Positions 1 through 8,928 of a stretch of 35,307 nucleotides of DNA are shown piece by piece. Under the pieces are notes generated by a model. That model ran no database searches, was not told the origin of the DNA, and saw only the letters and a list, made by a program, of their open reading frames with translations. The translations under genes were made by a program, and so were the position numbers. This DNA comes from an uncultured Spirochaetales bacterium (lineage in GTDB: Bacteria; Spirochaetota; Spirochaetia; Sphaerochaetales; Sphaerochaetaceae). Numbering within the stretch: the stretch's first letter is position 1; each line of letters begins with the position of its first letter. The DNA is taken from assembly GCA_949287505.1 (NCBI GenBank), contig CASEGX010000084.1:1-35307 (forward strand). Reading direction: 5' to 3'.

Positions 1-1246
1 AGACCTTTGCAATCTTGTCTCCCTGCATCGGGAAGAATGAGACCGCATGGTCCAGGAAGCGCTGATTGATCTCATAGATGATCTGCATGTGGCGAGGGAG
101 GAACTTCTCAATCATTGGAAGCGGCCATTTCTCGAGCGCTTCTGGCATCAGGGTATGGTTTGTATAACCCATTGTCCTGACTGTGATGTCCCATGCCTCA
201 TCCCATCCAAGGTCTTCCTTATCGATGAGTATTCTCATCAGTTCCGGTATAGCAAGGGATGGATGCGTGTCATTGAGCTGGATGGCTGCTATATCTGAGA
301 ACTCTGCCCAGTTGTAATCTCCATTTCTCTTGAACCTTCTCACAATGTCCTGCAGTGAGCATGAAACGAAGAAATACTGCTGTTTAAGACGCAGCTCCTT
401 GCCCATGTAAAGAGTGTCGTTAGGGTAGAGAACCTGAGAGATTGTTTCTGCATTGATCTTGTTTCTTACAGCTTCTGTATAGTCGCCGGAATTGAATTCC
501 TCGAAAGAGAAGCCTTCAGGGGACTGTGCAGACCACAGGCGGAGTGTATTAACAGTCTTTCCACCGTATCCGACAATCGGGGTGTCGTATGCGATCCCAT
601 CGACAGTCTCTGCAGGAACCCATCTGAAATAATCCTTTCCGTTTTCCCTTATCTGCCTTACTTCACCACCGAAGAAAACAGGGTACACAAGATCAGGTCT
701 CTTCACTTCCCATGGGTTTCCATCCTTGAGCCAGTTGTCCGGGTATTCGACCTGCTGCCCATTCTTGATCTGCTGACGGAAGATTCCATAGTTGTATCTT
801 ATTCCATAGCCATATGCAGGATACTCAAGTGTTGCAAGAGAATCCAAGAAGCATGCAGCAAGACGTCCGAGTCCCCCGTTGCCAAGACCTGCATCCGGTT
901 CAACATCTGCAAGCTCCTCGAGGGTATATCCCAGAGAAGAAAGCGCATCGCGTACCGGTTTCTCAAGTCCGAGGTTTATGATGTTGTTTGTCATTGCCCT
1001 TCCCATGAGGAATTCAAGTGAAAGGTAATAGATTCTCTTTGAATGTTTTGCTCTCTGTGTCTTTCTTGAAAGATCCCACTGGTGGATGATTCTGTCTCTT
1101 ATAGCGTAAGCCAGTGCCTGATATCTTCCCTCAGGAGTCGTGTGGTATACATCTGCATCCAGATTGTACTTCAGCTGTTCTGCAAAATCCTGTGCGATAT
1201 CTGCCTTGGTGCGGCCATGGCGTGTATTGAGTGCTTTATCAGCCAT
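1..1246 (-). CDS. glgP: Glycogen/starch (maltodextrin) phosphorylase, 5' part; C-terminus lies outside the window
   Basis: This is a PLP-dependent GT35 phosphorylase, which releases glucose-1-phosphate from glycogen or maltodextrin in the cytoplasm. My reading of the minus strand gives about 415 residues, beginning MADKALNTRHGR, with no stop before the window edge. Recognisable blocks are IYYLSLEFLMGRAMTNN, the family hallmark EPDAGLGNGGLGRLAACF, YGYGIRYNYGIF, and QLNDTHPSLAIPELMR followed by TNHTLMPEALEKWP. The PLP lysine lies in the missing C-terminal half, so catalytic competence cannot be judged. The start is fixed by AAGGAG seven bases upstream of the ATG. It reads in the same direction as the upstream fatty-acid operon but is separated from it by a terminator and its own likely promoter, so it is probably an independent unit. 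Assignment to the family is firm; glycogen versus maltodextrin preference is open. Confidence 0.95.
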   Translation of the reverse strand, partial: MADKALNTRHGRTKADIAQDFAEQLKYNLDADVYHTTPEGRYQALAYAIRDRIIHQWDLSRKTQRAKHSKRIYYLSLEFLMGRAMTNNIINLGLEKPVRDALSSLGYTLEELADVEPDAGLGNGGLGRLAACFLDSLATLEYPAYGYGIRYNYGIFRQQIKNGQQVEYPDNWLKDGNPWEVKRPDLVYPVFFGGEVRQIRENGKDYFRWVPAETVDGIAYDTPIVGYGGKTVNTLRLWSAQSPEGFSFEEFNSGDYTEAVRNKINAETISQVLYPNDTLYMGKELRLKQQYFFVSCSLQDIVRRFKRNGDYNWAEFSDIAAIQLNDTHPSLAIPELMRILIDKEDLGWDEAWDITVRTMGYTNHTLMPEALEKWPLPMIEKFLPRHMQIIYEINQRFLDHAVSFFPMQGDKIAKV

Positions 1247-1533
1247 TGCTGTCTCCTTATCTCTTTTTGAGATGATCCGTTTTATAATAGATATTTTTCT
1301 GCAATATAGGCAATAGCATAGATGAATATGAGTCCATGATAAGAATCGTGAACAACTTGCTGTGTTCAGAAAGAAATGCAGGCTGTATGTATCAACAGCA
1401 TAACACGCGGGTTATCCTGTGGTGAGAGGACCTCGCGGTAGTGGAGGCAATTGAGTCCGTATCTGACTTATAGGAACTTTTCCTGTGTTTTCTGTAAGAA
1501 GCATCCAATTAAAAACAGGGCCGGAGCCCTGTT
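1247..1533. other. Intergenic region between glgP and the fatty-acid operon
   Basis: It contains the glgP promoter and leader at its left end and the operon terminator at its right end. Between about 1320 and 1510 I see no credible gene, RNA or strong repeat. Short open frames crossing it have no ribosome binding site and overlap real genes in other frames. Confidence 0.6.
1284..1313 (-). promoter_or_regulatory. Likely sigma-70 promoter of glgP
   Basis: On the minus strand TTGCCT (1313-1308) is followed by an 18-base spacer and TATTAT (1289-1284), about 38 bases upstream of the glgP start. A small perfect hairpin, ATCTC-AAAAA-GAGAT (1273-1259), lies just before the ribosome binding site in the predicted leader. 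Confidence 0.5.
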
Positions 1534-1534
1534 T
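1511..1534 (-). terminator. Rho-independent terminator of the fatty-acid operon
   Basis: A perfect 9-bp stem, AAACAGGGC (minus 1534-1526) with GCCCTGTTT (1521-1513), closes a TCCG loop and runs into TTTTTAATT on the minus strand. It begins at the last base of the acyl-CoA synthetase stop codon (1536-1534), so it ends the operon immediately. Confidence 0.85.
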
Positions 1535-3174
1535 CAGTTCATTGCAGCGTTTCTCTGCTCTGCTTTCTTTATCTTGCCGCTGATAGTCTTTGGCATCTCA
1601 TGGGTGAATTCCACGATTCTGATCCACTTATATTCAGCAAGGCGGGAGTTACAGTATTCCTTTATCTCCTTGTCCAGCTCGTGTGATGGTTCAAAACCTT
1701 CGCTGAGAACGACAATCGCCTTTACAGCCTGTCCTCTGAGCGGGTCTGGTACTCCTATGACACTGCATTCAAGGACTGCCGGGTGCGATATAAGGATATC
1801 CTCAATCTCGCCAGGCCCGATACGGAAACCTCCGCTTTTGATGATGTCGTCGAAGCGGCCATTGAACCAGAATGCTCCATTCTCATCCATCCATGCAGAG
1901 TCTCCGGTGTGGTACACACCACCTCTCCAGACTTCCTTATAAAGATCCTCATTGCCAAGGTAAGCGGAAAAGATTCCGAGTGGTTTCTTTCCATCTTTCG
2001 GTACTACTACAATCTCTCCAATCTCTCCTTTGTCCGGAGTGCTTCCGTCCTTTCTGATAAGGCGCACGTCATACTGCGGAGAAGGAACGCCAAGAGAACC
2101 GTCTACAGCTTTCATTCCCTTGAAATTAGCTGCAAGAAGTGTTGTCTCCGTCTGTCCGTAACCCTCGTGAAGCTCAAGCCCTGTCTTTTCCTTGAAAAGG
2201 CGGAATATCTCAGGATTGAGATACTCTCCAGCGGTTGAGGTATGCCTCAGTGATGGCAGTTCCGGCACTCCTTTCTTCACTAAATAGCGATAAATCGTAG
2301 GAGGGGCGCAGAAAGATGTCACCTTGTATTTATTGATTACCGTGGCAAGCTGCCTTGGGTCGAAGTTGTCAAAGTCGAACACCATGACAGCACTTCCGAC
2401 AAGCCACTGGCCATAGATCTTTCCCCATGATGCCTTTGCCCATCCTGTTTCTGATACTGTGAAGTGCAGTCCCCCATCCTCTGCCTGCTGCCAGTATTCG
2501 GCAGTAACGATATGCGCAAGAGGGTAGGTGAAGTCATGAATGACACCCTTGGGGTATCCTGTGGTTCCAGATGTGAAGTAAAGAACCATGGGATCCGTGG
2601 CTTTTGTCTCATGACGCTCAAGAAAATCGTCAGCTGCATTCATTTCCTCTGTGAGGTTTCTGAAGCCTTCAACAGTCTGCTGCACAGTCCAGAGCTTCAG
2701 ACTGAAGCCACCTTTCCTGATTGCTTCCATGACGTGCTTGGGCACATTGTTGAACGGGGTCGCTATGATTGCTTTCGCTTCCGATGCGTTCAGACGGTAG
2801 ATGAAATCATCAGCAGTAAGCATGTGCGTTACCGGAATCATGACAGCACCGATTTTGTGCAGTGCTACTGCCAGGAACCAGTACTCGTAGTGTCTTTTGA
2901 GCGCGACAATGACACGGTCTCCACGCTTGATACCTGAACTGAGAAGGACATTCGCTGTCTTGTTGCTCATCCTTTTGATATCCGAGAAGGTGAAGAAATG
3001 CTCCTCGCTCTCCGTATTGCACCATACCATGGCACATTTATCCGGGCTCTCATCTGCAATTCTGTCCACGACATCATAGCCGAAGTTGAAATTATCAGGA
3101 TAGTGGAAATCTATATTCAGAAGACGGCCGTTCTCATCGGTTGTCTCTGTGCAGAAATCTTTATATATGCTCAT
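1534..3174 (-). CDS. AMP-forming acyl-CoA synthetase (ACSM/medium-chain-like)
   Basis: This is an ANL-superfamily adenylating enzyme (546 aa) that activates a carboxylic acid with ATP and joins it to CoA. Visible motifs in order are the P-loop-like YFTSGTTGYPKG (A3), YGQTET (A5), YHTGD (A7), the hinge region FDDIIKSGGFRIGPGEIED (A8), and the C-terminal catalytic lysine in KTISGKIKK (A10). Length and motif set resemble medium-chain acyl-CoA synthetases more than acetyl-CoA synthetases, but the substrate cannot be read from sequence. The ATG overlaps the accA stop as ATGA, so it is translationally coupled to the fatty-acid operon and is its last gene. That position suggests it feeds exogenous or short/medium acids into lipid synthesis. 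This is inference; an aryl or branched acid is equally possible. Confidence 0.88.
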   Translation of the reverse strand: MSIYKDFCTETTDENGRLLNIDFHYPDNFNFGYDVVDRIADESPDKCAMVWCNTESEEHFFTFSDIKRMSNKTANVLLSSGIKRGDRVIVALKRHYEYWFLAVALHKIGAVMIPVTHMLTADDFIYRLNASEAKAIIATPFNNVPKHVMEAIRKGGFSLKLWTVQQTVEGFRNLTEEMNAADDFLERHETKATDPMVLYFTSGTTGYPKGVIHDFTYPLAHIVTAEYWQQAEDGGLHFTVSETGWAKASWGKIYGQWLVGSAVMVFDFDNFDPRQLATVINKYKVTSFCAPPTIYRYLVKKGVPELPSLRHTSTAGEYLNPEIFRLFKEKTGLELHEGYGQTETTLLAANFKGMKAVDGSLGVPSPQYDVRLIRKDGSTPDKGEIGEIVVVPKDGKKPLGIFSAYLGNEDLYKEVWRGGVYHTGDSAWMDENGAFWFNGRFDDIIKSGGFRIGPGEIEDILISHPAVLECSVIGVPDPLRGQAVKAIVVLSEGFEPSHELDKEIKEYCNSRLAEYKWIRIVEFTHEMPKTISGKIKKAEQRNAAMN

Positions 3175-3956
3175 TTCTTTTCCTCTTCATAGCGTCCGAA
3201 TGAACGGAAACGCTGATATCTTCTCTCCAGAAGATCCTCAGTATGCTCAAGTACTTCGATCTCTGTGTAAATCTCATCTGCAAGTTTCTTGTAGAATGCA
3301 GCGGTGCCGAGACCTTCTTCGCTTATCACTCTTTCTGCAATCCCGAATGATGCAGCGTCATCTGCTGTAAGACGGAGGCTTTCTGCGGCTTTTGGTGCCT
3401 CTGCTGCGTCTTTATAGAGAATGCTTGCGCACCCCTCGGGGGAGATTACTGAGTATACTGCGTTTTCCAGCATCCACACTCTGTCAGAGACAGCAAGTGC
3501 CAGTGCTCCTCCGCTGCCGCCTTCTCCGATGAGTATTGAAAGCTCAGGGGTTTTAAGTCCCATCATCTCCATCAGGTTCTCGGCAATTGCCTCTCCCTGT
3601 CCTCTCTCCTCTGCTCCGATACCGCAGAATGCTCCTGAGGTATCGACAAGAAGAATCACAGGACGATGGAATTTCTCTGCCTGTTTCATCAGGCGGAGTG
3701 CTTTTCTGTATCCCTCCGGTTCCGGAGCTCCGAAAGACCTTCTCATCCTCTCGATGGTACTGTGTCCTTTTTCGATTCCGATTACCGTGACAGGTTTGCC
3801 ATTGAGGTATGCAAGTCCTCCGATTATTGCCTCATCATCACGGTATCTGCGGTCTCCATGAAGCTCTATGAAGCCTGTGAACATTCCTGCAATATAATCC
3901 TGTGCAGTGGGGCGTGATGTGTTTCTTGCCGTTCTCACTCTGTCATATGCTGTCAT
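3171..3956 (-). CDS. accA: Acetyl-CoA carboxylase carboxyltransferase subunit alpha
   Basis: This is the alpha subunit of the carboxyltransferase that moves the carboxyl group from carboxybiotin to acetyl-CoA, giving malonyl-CoA. The protein is 261 aa from the chosen start. Diagnostic segments are FTGFIELHGDRRYRDDEAIIGG, the crotonase-fold SFGAPEPEGYRKA, LLVDTSGAFCGIGAEERGQ, GEGGSGGALALAVSD and YSVISPEGCASILYKD. An in-frame ATG 17 codons further upstream exists, but the ATG at 3956 has GGAGGAAACC directly before it and gives the usual short Firmicutes-type N-terminus. It overlaps the accD end by 14 bases and its stop overlaps the acyl-CoA synthetase start. It acts as a heterotetramer with AccD. 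Confidence 0.95.
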   Translation of the reverse strand: MTAYDRVRTARNTSRPTAQDYIAGMFTGFIELHGDRRYRDDEAIIGGLAYLNGKPVTVIGIEKGHSTIERMRRSFGAPEPEGYRKALRLMKQAEKFHRPVILLVDTSGAFCGIGAEERGQGEAIAENLMEMMGLKTPELSILIGEGGSGGALALAVSDRVWMLENAVYSVISPEGCASILYKDAAEAPKAAESLRLTADDAASFGIAERVISEEGLGTAAFYKKLADEIYTEIEVLEHTEDLLERRYQRFRSFGRYEEEKK

Positions 3957-4800
3957 GGTTTCCTCCGTGCATGCGCAGAAGATCTGCGATGATGCGTTTC
4001 TCGTCATTTCTGGGGACTATCATGTCTGCAAAGCCATGTTCGAGAATGAATTCGGATGTCTGGAAATCACGGGGAAGCGATTCCATCGTCGTCTGTTCGA
4101 CAACCCTTCTTCCTGCAAAGCCTACCGTTGCCCCGGGTTCTGCCATGATGATGTCTCCTTCCATTGCAAAGGAAGCTGTGACACCGCCTGTTGTAGGATC
4201 CGTAAGCACCGTTATATACAGTAATCCAGCCTGTGAGTGGCGCAGTACCGCACCGCTTGTCTTGGCCATCTGCATCAATGACAGCAGTCCTTCCTGCATT
4301 CTGGCTCCACCGGAGACAGTCCATCCGACAACGGGAAGTGAATGATCTGTGGCGTATTCAAAAAGCCTCGTGATCTTCTCACCGGTCGCCGTGCCCATCG
4401 AACCCATCATGAATCCGGGAGACATTGCAAAGACGGCTGTTCTGCAGCCTTCGATTGTTGCAGTCCCTGTGATGACCGATTCATTCTCACCGCTTGTCTT
4501 CCTTGCCTTTGCAAGCTTTTCCTCATAACCGGGGAAGGAGAGGGGATTGTTTGTGACAATTCCAGAAAAAAGCTCTCCGAAAGAATCTGCATCCGTCATC
4601 ATCTCCAGCCTCTTTCTGGCTCCTATCCGGAAATGGTAACCGCATGTGCAGACCCAGCTGTCATTTTCCAGCGTGCTCTCTACAAGCGTTCTATGGCAGT
4701 TCGGGCAGGTATACTCCTTTTCTCCGACTGAAGGTTCGGCATTTCTGCCGTCTTTTTCCAGTTCATTCTGCGGTTTGTATAGGAATTTAAGAATACCCAT
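3943..4800 (-). CDS. accD: Acetyl-CoA carboxylase carboxyltransferase subunit beta
   Basis: This is the beta subunit of the carboxyltransferase (285 aa), partner of AccA. It has an N-terminal zinc ribbon around residues 30-60, then the crotonase-like domain with YEEKLAKARKTSGENESV, GGARMQEG, LLYITVLTDPTTGGVTASFA, GDIIMAEPGATVGFAGRRV and the C-terminal GFADMIVPR. In the zinc ribbon the first knuckle is CPNC, but the second reads WVCTCGYHF, so the two cysteines are one residue apart instead of the usual two. The rest of the protein is normal. The start overlaps the accC stop by one base (TAATG), and AAGGA lies seven bases upstream. Confidence 0.95.
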   Translation of the reverse strand: MGILKFLYKPQNELEKDGRNAEPSVGEKEYTCPNCHRTLVESTLENDSWVCTCGYHFRIGARKRLEMMTDADSFGELFSGIVTNNPLSFPGYEEKLAKARKTSGENESVITGTATIEGCRTAVFAMSPGFMMGSMGTATGEKITRLFEYATDHSLPVVGWTVSGGARMQEGLLSLMQMAKTSGAVLRHSQAGLLYITVLTDPTTGGVTASFAMEGDIIMAEPGATVGFAGRRVVEQTTMESLPRDFQTSEFILEHGFADMIVPRNDEKRIIADLLRMHGGNHDSI

Positions 4801-6107
4801 TATTTTCCTTCCATGAAGCTTGTGTCATAGTTTCCGGATTCAAATACCGGATTGCCTATGATTGCAAGCTCTTCCTCGATGTTCGTCTTGATGCCATCTA
4901 TCAAAAGCTCACAGAGGTAAGCCTTCATCTTCCTGATTGCCTCTTCCCTTGTGCCTGTGAAGACAATCAGCTTGCCAACAAGTGAATCGTAATAGGGTGG
5001 TACCATTGTGCCGGGTTCGAGGTATGTATCGAAGCGTACGAAAGGCCCTCCTGGTATATGAATGGACTTTATGACTCCCGGAGTGAGTGCGTTTATTCTG
5101 CATTCTATTGCAGAGCCATTAAGACGGATGTCCTTTCTTGTGAAGGGAATGGGAACGCCAGCTGCTATCCTTATCTGCCATTTCACAAGATCAACTCCTG
5201 TAAGAATCTCTGTCACTCCATGCTCGACCTGAAGCCTTACATTCATTTCCATGAACCAGAAGTTTCCATCCTTGTCCATCAGGAACTCAAGAGTGCCAGC
5301 ACCGGTGTATCCGATGGATTTTATTGCACTCTCCACCTGATCCATCAGATGATTTCTCATTTCCTTTGTCACAGCCGGAGACGGGGATTCCTCAACCAGT
5401 TTCTGATGATGGCGCTGTATTGAGCAGTCTCTTTCCCCCAGCGCTACGGCATTACCATGCTCATCGGAAAGGACCTGCACTTCTATATGACGGGCAGGAG
5501 TGATGCATTTCTCAAGATATACTCCGCCGTCTCCGAACGCCGCGAGGCTTTCTGCAGTCGCAAGTGGATAGGCCTCCTTGAGCTCTTCCGCGGAGTAGGC
5601 AGGGCGTATACCTCTTCCACCGCCGCCGGAACGTGCCTTGAGCATGACAGGGTAGCCAAGGCGGGAAGCAGCTTCAAGTGCATCATCGACACTCTCAAGG
5701 ACTTCTGTTCCTGGAATCACGCTGAGACCTGCTTCTGAGGCAGCTTTCTTGATACGGGATTTGTCACTGAGTCTTTCCATCTCCTCTGCAGATGGACCTA
5801 TGAAGGCAATGCCGTTTTTCCTGCAGAGTGCTGCGAATTCCGCATTCTCGGAAAGAAAGCCATAACCCGGATGGATTGCATTTGCCTTTGTCGCAAGGGC
5901 TGCGCTTATGATTCTCTCCATGTTGAGGTAGCTTTCAGCGGCACTTGCTTTTCCAATGCAGATGCTCTCATCAGCAAGAGCTGTATGCAGGGTATCCTTG
6001 TCTGCTTCGGAGTAGACTGCGACAGTCATTATGCCCATCTCCTTGCAGGCACGGATTATCCTTACTGCTATCTCTCCGCGGTTTGCAATCAGGATTTTGG
6101 AGAACAT
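4800..6107 (-). CDS. accC: Biotin carboxylase subunit of acetyl-CoA carboxylase
   Basis: This is an ATP-grasp biotin carboxylase (435 aa), which carboxylates the biotin on AccB using ATP and bicarbonate. Motifs in order are the N-terminal FSKILIANRGEIAVRIIRA, HPGYGFLSENAEFA, the glycine-rich ATP loop KARSGGGGRGI, HIEVQVL, ERDCSIQRHHQKLVEE, and FMEMNVRLQVEHGVTE. The last motif has glycine where most homologues have proline (EHPVTE). The C-terminus is slightly shorter than that of the well-known 449-residue enzyme. AAGGAGAG precedes the ATG. The gene starts inside the last 19 bases of fabZ, so translation is coupled. Confidence 0.96.
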   Translation of the reverse strand: MFSKILIANRGEIAVRIIRACKEMGIMTVAVYSEADKDTLHTALADESICIGKASAAESYLNMERIISAALATKANAIHPGYGFLSENAEFAALCRKNGIAFIGPSAEEMERLSDKSRIKKAASEAGLSVIPGTEVLESVDDALEAASRLGYPVMLKARSGGGGRGIRPAYSAEELKEAYPLATAESLAAFGDGGVYLEKCITPARHIEVQVLSDEHGNAVALGERDCSIQRHHQKLVEESPSPAVTKEMRNHLMDQVESAIKSIGYTGAGTLEFLMDKDGNFWFMEMNVRLQVEHGVTEILTGVDLVKWQIRIAAGVPIPFTRKDIRLNGSAIECRINALTPGVIKSIHIPGGPFVRFDTYLEPGTMVPPYYDSLVGKLIVFTGTREEAIRKMKAYLCELLIDGIKTNIEEELAIIGNPVFESGNYDTSFMEGK

Positions 6108-6529
6108 ACGCTCTCCTTATCTGTGATGCAGAAAGAGAAAGAGGCGGAGATGCAGAGCTTTCCATCTACATAACCTTCTCCTTCTCCGAAGAAGAAAGGT
6201 CCCATTGAACGTGTGATTCTGCACTTTGTCTCGAATGTATCACCAGGGCGTACCGGTGACTTGAAGCGGACCTTGTCCAGACCTGCATATACCGGAAGCT
6301 TGTCACTTCCGATAGTCCCATCAAGAAGTATGCATGCAGACTGTGCCATGATCTCGCAGAGAATGACGCCGGGAACGATGGGGGCGGAAGGGAAGTGTCC
6401 GTCAAGGAAGAACTCAGTTCCCTTCACCGTATATTTCCCGTGAGCATATTCTCCTTCCTTCTCAACCTCATCCAGAAGCAGCATGCTGTTTCTATGAGGA
6501 AGTATGTTCATAATGCCTTCTCTGTCCAT
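6089..6529 (-). CDS. fabZ: 3-hydroxyacyl-ACP dehydratase
   Basis: This is a hot-dog-fold dehydratase that converts 3-hydroxyacyl-ACP to trans-2-enoyl-ACP in each elongation round. It is 146 aa from the second of two adjacent ATGs. The GGGAGG ribosome binding site ends only two bases before the first ATG (6532) and five before the second (6529), so I prefer the second. Diagnostic sequence is ILPHRNSMLLLD, then FFLDGHFPSAPIVPGV with the catalytic histidine (about residue 45) and the glutamate in LCEIMAQSA (about 59). It is a FabZ type rather than an isomerising FabA, as the operon context also suggests. It overlaps the accB stop. Confidence 0.94.
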   Translation of the reverse strand: MDREGIMNILPHRNSMLLLDEVEKEGEYAHGKYTVKGTEFFLDGHFPSAPIVPGVILCEIMAQSACILLDGTIGSDKLPVYAGLDKVRFKSPVRPGDTFETKCRITRSMGPFFFGEGEGYVDGKLCISASFSFCITDKESVCSPKS

Positions 6530-6948
6530 CATGCCCTCCCGATTCTGAAAAGCGGAGCACCGTATTCAACGATCTTTCCGTTCTCTGCGAAGATTTCAAG
6601 GATTGTTCCGCTTTCTTCAGCCTGTATCTCATTCATGAGCTTCATGGCCTCGATAAGGCAGAGTGTGTCACCCTTCCTTACATGGCTTCCGACTTTCACG
6701 AACGGATCTGCATTCTCTGCAGGAGAGGCATAGAAAACACCGACCATTGGAGATGTGAGGATGTTTCCTTCTTCCTTCCTGATCTCGGGTTTTTCGTCCT
6801 GGACAATCACAGTCTCGCTCTGATGAACAGGAACAGGCTTGCCGCCTCTCTCAAGGCGGAGTTCATAGCCATCTTCCTTGACTTCAAGTCCTGTGAGATC
6901 GAGTTCTCTCATGAGGCCTGCATATTTTCTGATAGCTTCTTCTTTCAT
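6529..6948 (-). CDS. accB: Biotin carboxyl carrier protein of acetyl-CoA carboxylase
   Basis: This is the carrier that holds biotin and shuttles the carboxyl group between AccC and AccA/AccD. It is 139 aa from the chosen start. The layout is an N-terminal helical region, a short linker rich in V/Q/P/E around residues 38-60, and a C-terminal biotinyl domain containing [11 protein letters not shown] and EAMKLMNEI, with the biotinylated lysine near residue 103. The ATG at 6948 is chosen over an upstream in-frame ATG because AGGAGG lies six bases before it and the start overlaps the fabF stop as ATGA. Confidence 0.96.
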   Translation of the reverse strand: MKEEAIRKYAGLMRELDLTGLEVKEDGYELRLERGGKPVPVHQSETVIVQDEKPEIRKEEGNILTSPMVGVFYASPAENADPFVKVGSHVRKGDTLCLIEAMKLMNEIQAEESGTILEIFAENGKIVEYGAPLFRIGRA

Positions 6949-8186
6949 CAGACCCTCCTGAATGCAAGGCATGCATTATGGCCGCCGAAACCAAGTGAAT
7001 TGGAAAGGGCAATATCGATCTTCTTCTCGCGGGCCGTGTTCGGTACATAATCAAGGTCACAGTCCGGATCCGGCTCAAGGAGGTTGATCGTAGGAGGAAT
7101 GATTCCTGTCTCAAGCGCCTTCAGACATGCAATTGCCTCAATCGCACCTGCAGCACCGAGCATATGGCCTGTCATGGATTTTGTGGAGCTTATGACTGCC
7201 TTTCTAGCATCTTCTTCTCCGAGAGCTCCCTTGATGGCGATTGTCTCACCTTTGTCATTGAGCGGAGTTCCTGTTCCATGTGCATTTATGTAAACGCTCT
7301 CTCCAGCTCTGTAGCCGCCTTCCTTCATTGCCTCGAGCATTGCTCTTCTTCCGCCATCTGCATCCGGACGTGGTGCCGTGATATGGTATGCATCGCAGGT
7401 TGAGCCATAGCCTACAACCTCTCCATAGATCTTTGCACCTCTTTTCACTGCATGCTCATATTCTTCAAGTACAAGTGCTGCAGCACCTTCTCCGATGACG
7501 AATCCTGCTCTTCTTCTGTCAAATGGCAGTGAAGCGGCATTAGGATCGGTTGCGGTTGAGAGTGCCTGCATGTTTATGAATCCTGCAACTCCCGGCTCTG
7601 TGATTGCGGCTTCTGTTCCTCCTGTGATTGCAGCATCCGCATATCCGTGCCTGATAGCTCTCAGTGCTTCTCCGATGGCATTCGAGCCGGAAGCACATGC
7701 CGTGACAGCAGGAAGGGCCGCATTCTGGCAATTGAAACGGATGGCGATCATGCCTGCAGCCATGTTGGCAATCATCATAGGAACAAAGAATGGGGAGACT
7801 CTTCCCGGTCCTCTCTGGAGAAGCTTGTTATGCTCTGCCGTGAAGGTCTGGATACCGCCGATTCCGCTTCCGAAATAGACTGCTATCCTCTCCGGATCGA
7901 GAGTCCCGATGATTCCGCTTTCCTCGACTGCCTGCACGCTGGATGCGATGGCAAACTGAGCGAATCTGTCAGATCTGAGTGTGTCAGACTTCTCCATCCA
8001 GTCGCGTGCATTGAAATCTTTGACTTCGGCATCAAGTTTTGCTTTGTAGTCCGTTGTATCGAAGTATGTGATCTCTCCGATTCCGCAGCGTCCATTGATC
8101 ATGCTTTCCCATGCCTCGCTGACGCTGTTTCCGATTGGTGTTATTGCTCCTAGTCCTGTGACTACGACTCTTCTGTATTCGCTCAT
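6948..8186 (-). CDS. fabF: Beta-ketoacyl-ACP synthase II
   Basis: This is an elongating condensing enzyme that joins malonyl-ACP to acyl-ACP. It is 412 aa from the start at 8186, which has AAGGAGAG upstream (overlapping the fabG stop) and gives the standard N-terminus [19 protein letters not shown]. The Cys-His-His triad is present: cysteine in VTACASGSN (about residue 164), histidine in [11 protein letters not shown] (about 303) and histidine in [15 protein letters not shown] (about 341). It is the only ketoacyl synthase in the operon; no FabH-type (Cys-His-Asn) initiating enzyme is encoded here. Confidence 0.96.
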   Translation of the reverse strand: MSEYRRVVVTGLGAITPIGNSVSEAWESMINGRCGIGEITYFDTTDYKAKLDAEVKDFNARDWMEKSDTLRSDRFAQFAIASSVQAVEESGIIGTLDPERIAVYFGSGIGGIQTFTAEHNKLLQRGPGRVSPFFVPMMIANMAAGMIAIRFNCQNAALPAVTACASGSNAIGEALRAIRHGYADAAITGGTEAAITEPGVAGFINMQALSTATDPNAASLPFDRRRAGFVIGEGAAALVLEEYEHAVKRGAKIYGEVVGYGSTCDAYHITAPRPDADGGRRAMLEAMKEGGYRAGESVYINAHGTGTPLNDKGETIAIKGALGEEDARKAVISSTKSMTGHMLGAAGAIEAIACLKALETGIIPPTINLLEPDPDCDLDYVPNTAREKKIDIALSNSLGFGGHNACLAFRRV

Positions 8187-8196
8187 TTTTCTCTCC

Positions 8197-8928
8197 TTAC
8201 ATCGCGATGCCGCCATCGACTCTCAGCACTTCTCCTGTGATATACGGAGAGGTGAGGAGGAATACGACTGCGCTGGCAACATCTGAAACATCACCCATTC
8301 TTCCAAGAGGAATGGTTCTGAGAAGTTCTGAATTGTCCTCTGTGATGTTCTTTGTCATATCTGTTCTGATGAATCCCGGTGCTACTGCGTTGCATGTGAT
8401 GCCCTTCGGCGCAAGCTCTCTTGCGGTGGATTTCGTAAGTCCCACGATTCCAGCCTTTGATGCAGAGTAGTTTGCCTGGCCTGCATTGCCCATGAGACCG
8501 GATACGGAACTGATGTTGACGATCCTTCCGCCTTTGTTCCTGATGAAAAGGGCTGCAGTGTGACGGATCATGTTGAAAGCACCCTTGAGGTTGACGTTGA
8601 TAACATTGTCCCAGTCCTCTTCCTTCATGAAAGCAATGAGACCATCACGTGTGATTCCTGCATTGTTGACAAGGGCCTCGATATTCCCGAAGTCCTTCCT
8701 TATTTCAGCAACAACAGCCTTTGTATCTTCGAAAGAAGCGACATTGCATATATATGCTTTTGCCTTGACGCCTTTTGCCTCACAGTCCCTTACTGTATCT
8801 TCGGCTTCATTTGCATCTCCGACATAGACTATTGCTATATCATAGCCAAGAGCTGAAAGGCAGAGTGCGACCTCCCTTCCGATACCTCTTGATCCACCTG
8901 TTACTATTGCTGTCTTATTCTCAGCCAT
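8197..8928 (-). CDS. fabG: 3-oxoacyl-ACP reductase
   Basis: This is an NADPH-dependent short-chain dehydrogenase that reduces 3-oxoacyl-ACP during elongation. It is 243 aa from the chosen start. The cofactor loop is TGGSRGIG (residues 10-17) and NNAG lies near residue 88. The catalytic Ser, Tyr and Lys are in ISSVSG and YSASK (about residues 141, 154 and 158). The C-terminus DVASAVVFLLTSPYITGEVLRVDGG is typical of FabG. A longer open frame extends 47 codons upstream, but the ATG at 8928 has GGAGGTCAGCA before it and gives the normal N-terminus. It overlaps the fabD end by eight bases. Confidence 0.95.
   Translation of the reverse strand: MAENKTAIVTGGSRGIGREVALCLSALGYDIAIVYVGDANEAEDTVRDCEAKGVKAKAYICNVASFEDTKAVVAEIRKDFGNIEALVNNAGITRDGLIAFMKEEDWDNVINVNLKGAFNMIRHTAALFIRNKGGRIVNISSVSGLMGNAGQANYSASKAGIVGLTKSTARELAPKGITCNAVAPGFIRTDMTKNITEDNSELLRTIPLGRMGDVSDVASAVVFLLTSPYITGEVLRVDGGIAM

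Noticed and set aside
1451..1942. 163-residue plus-strand open frame over the acyl-CoA synthetase 3' end
   Set aside because: It is antisense to a clear enzyme gene, has no ribosome binding site and no recognisable protein features.
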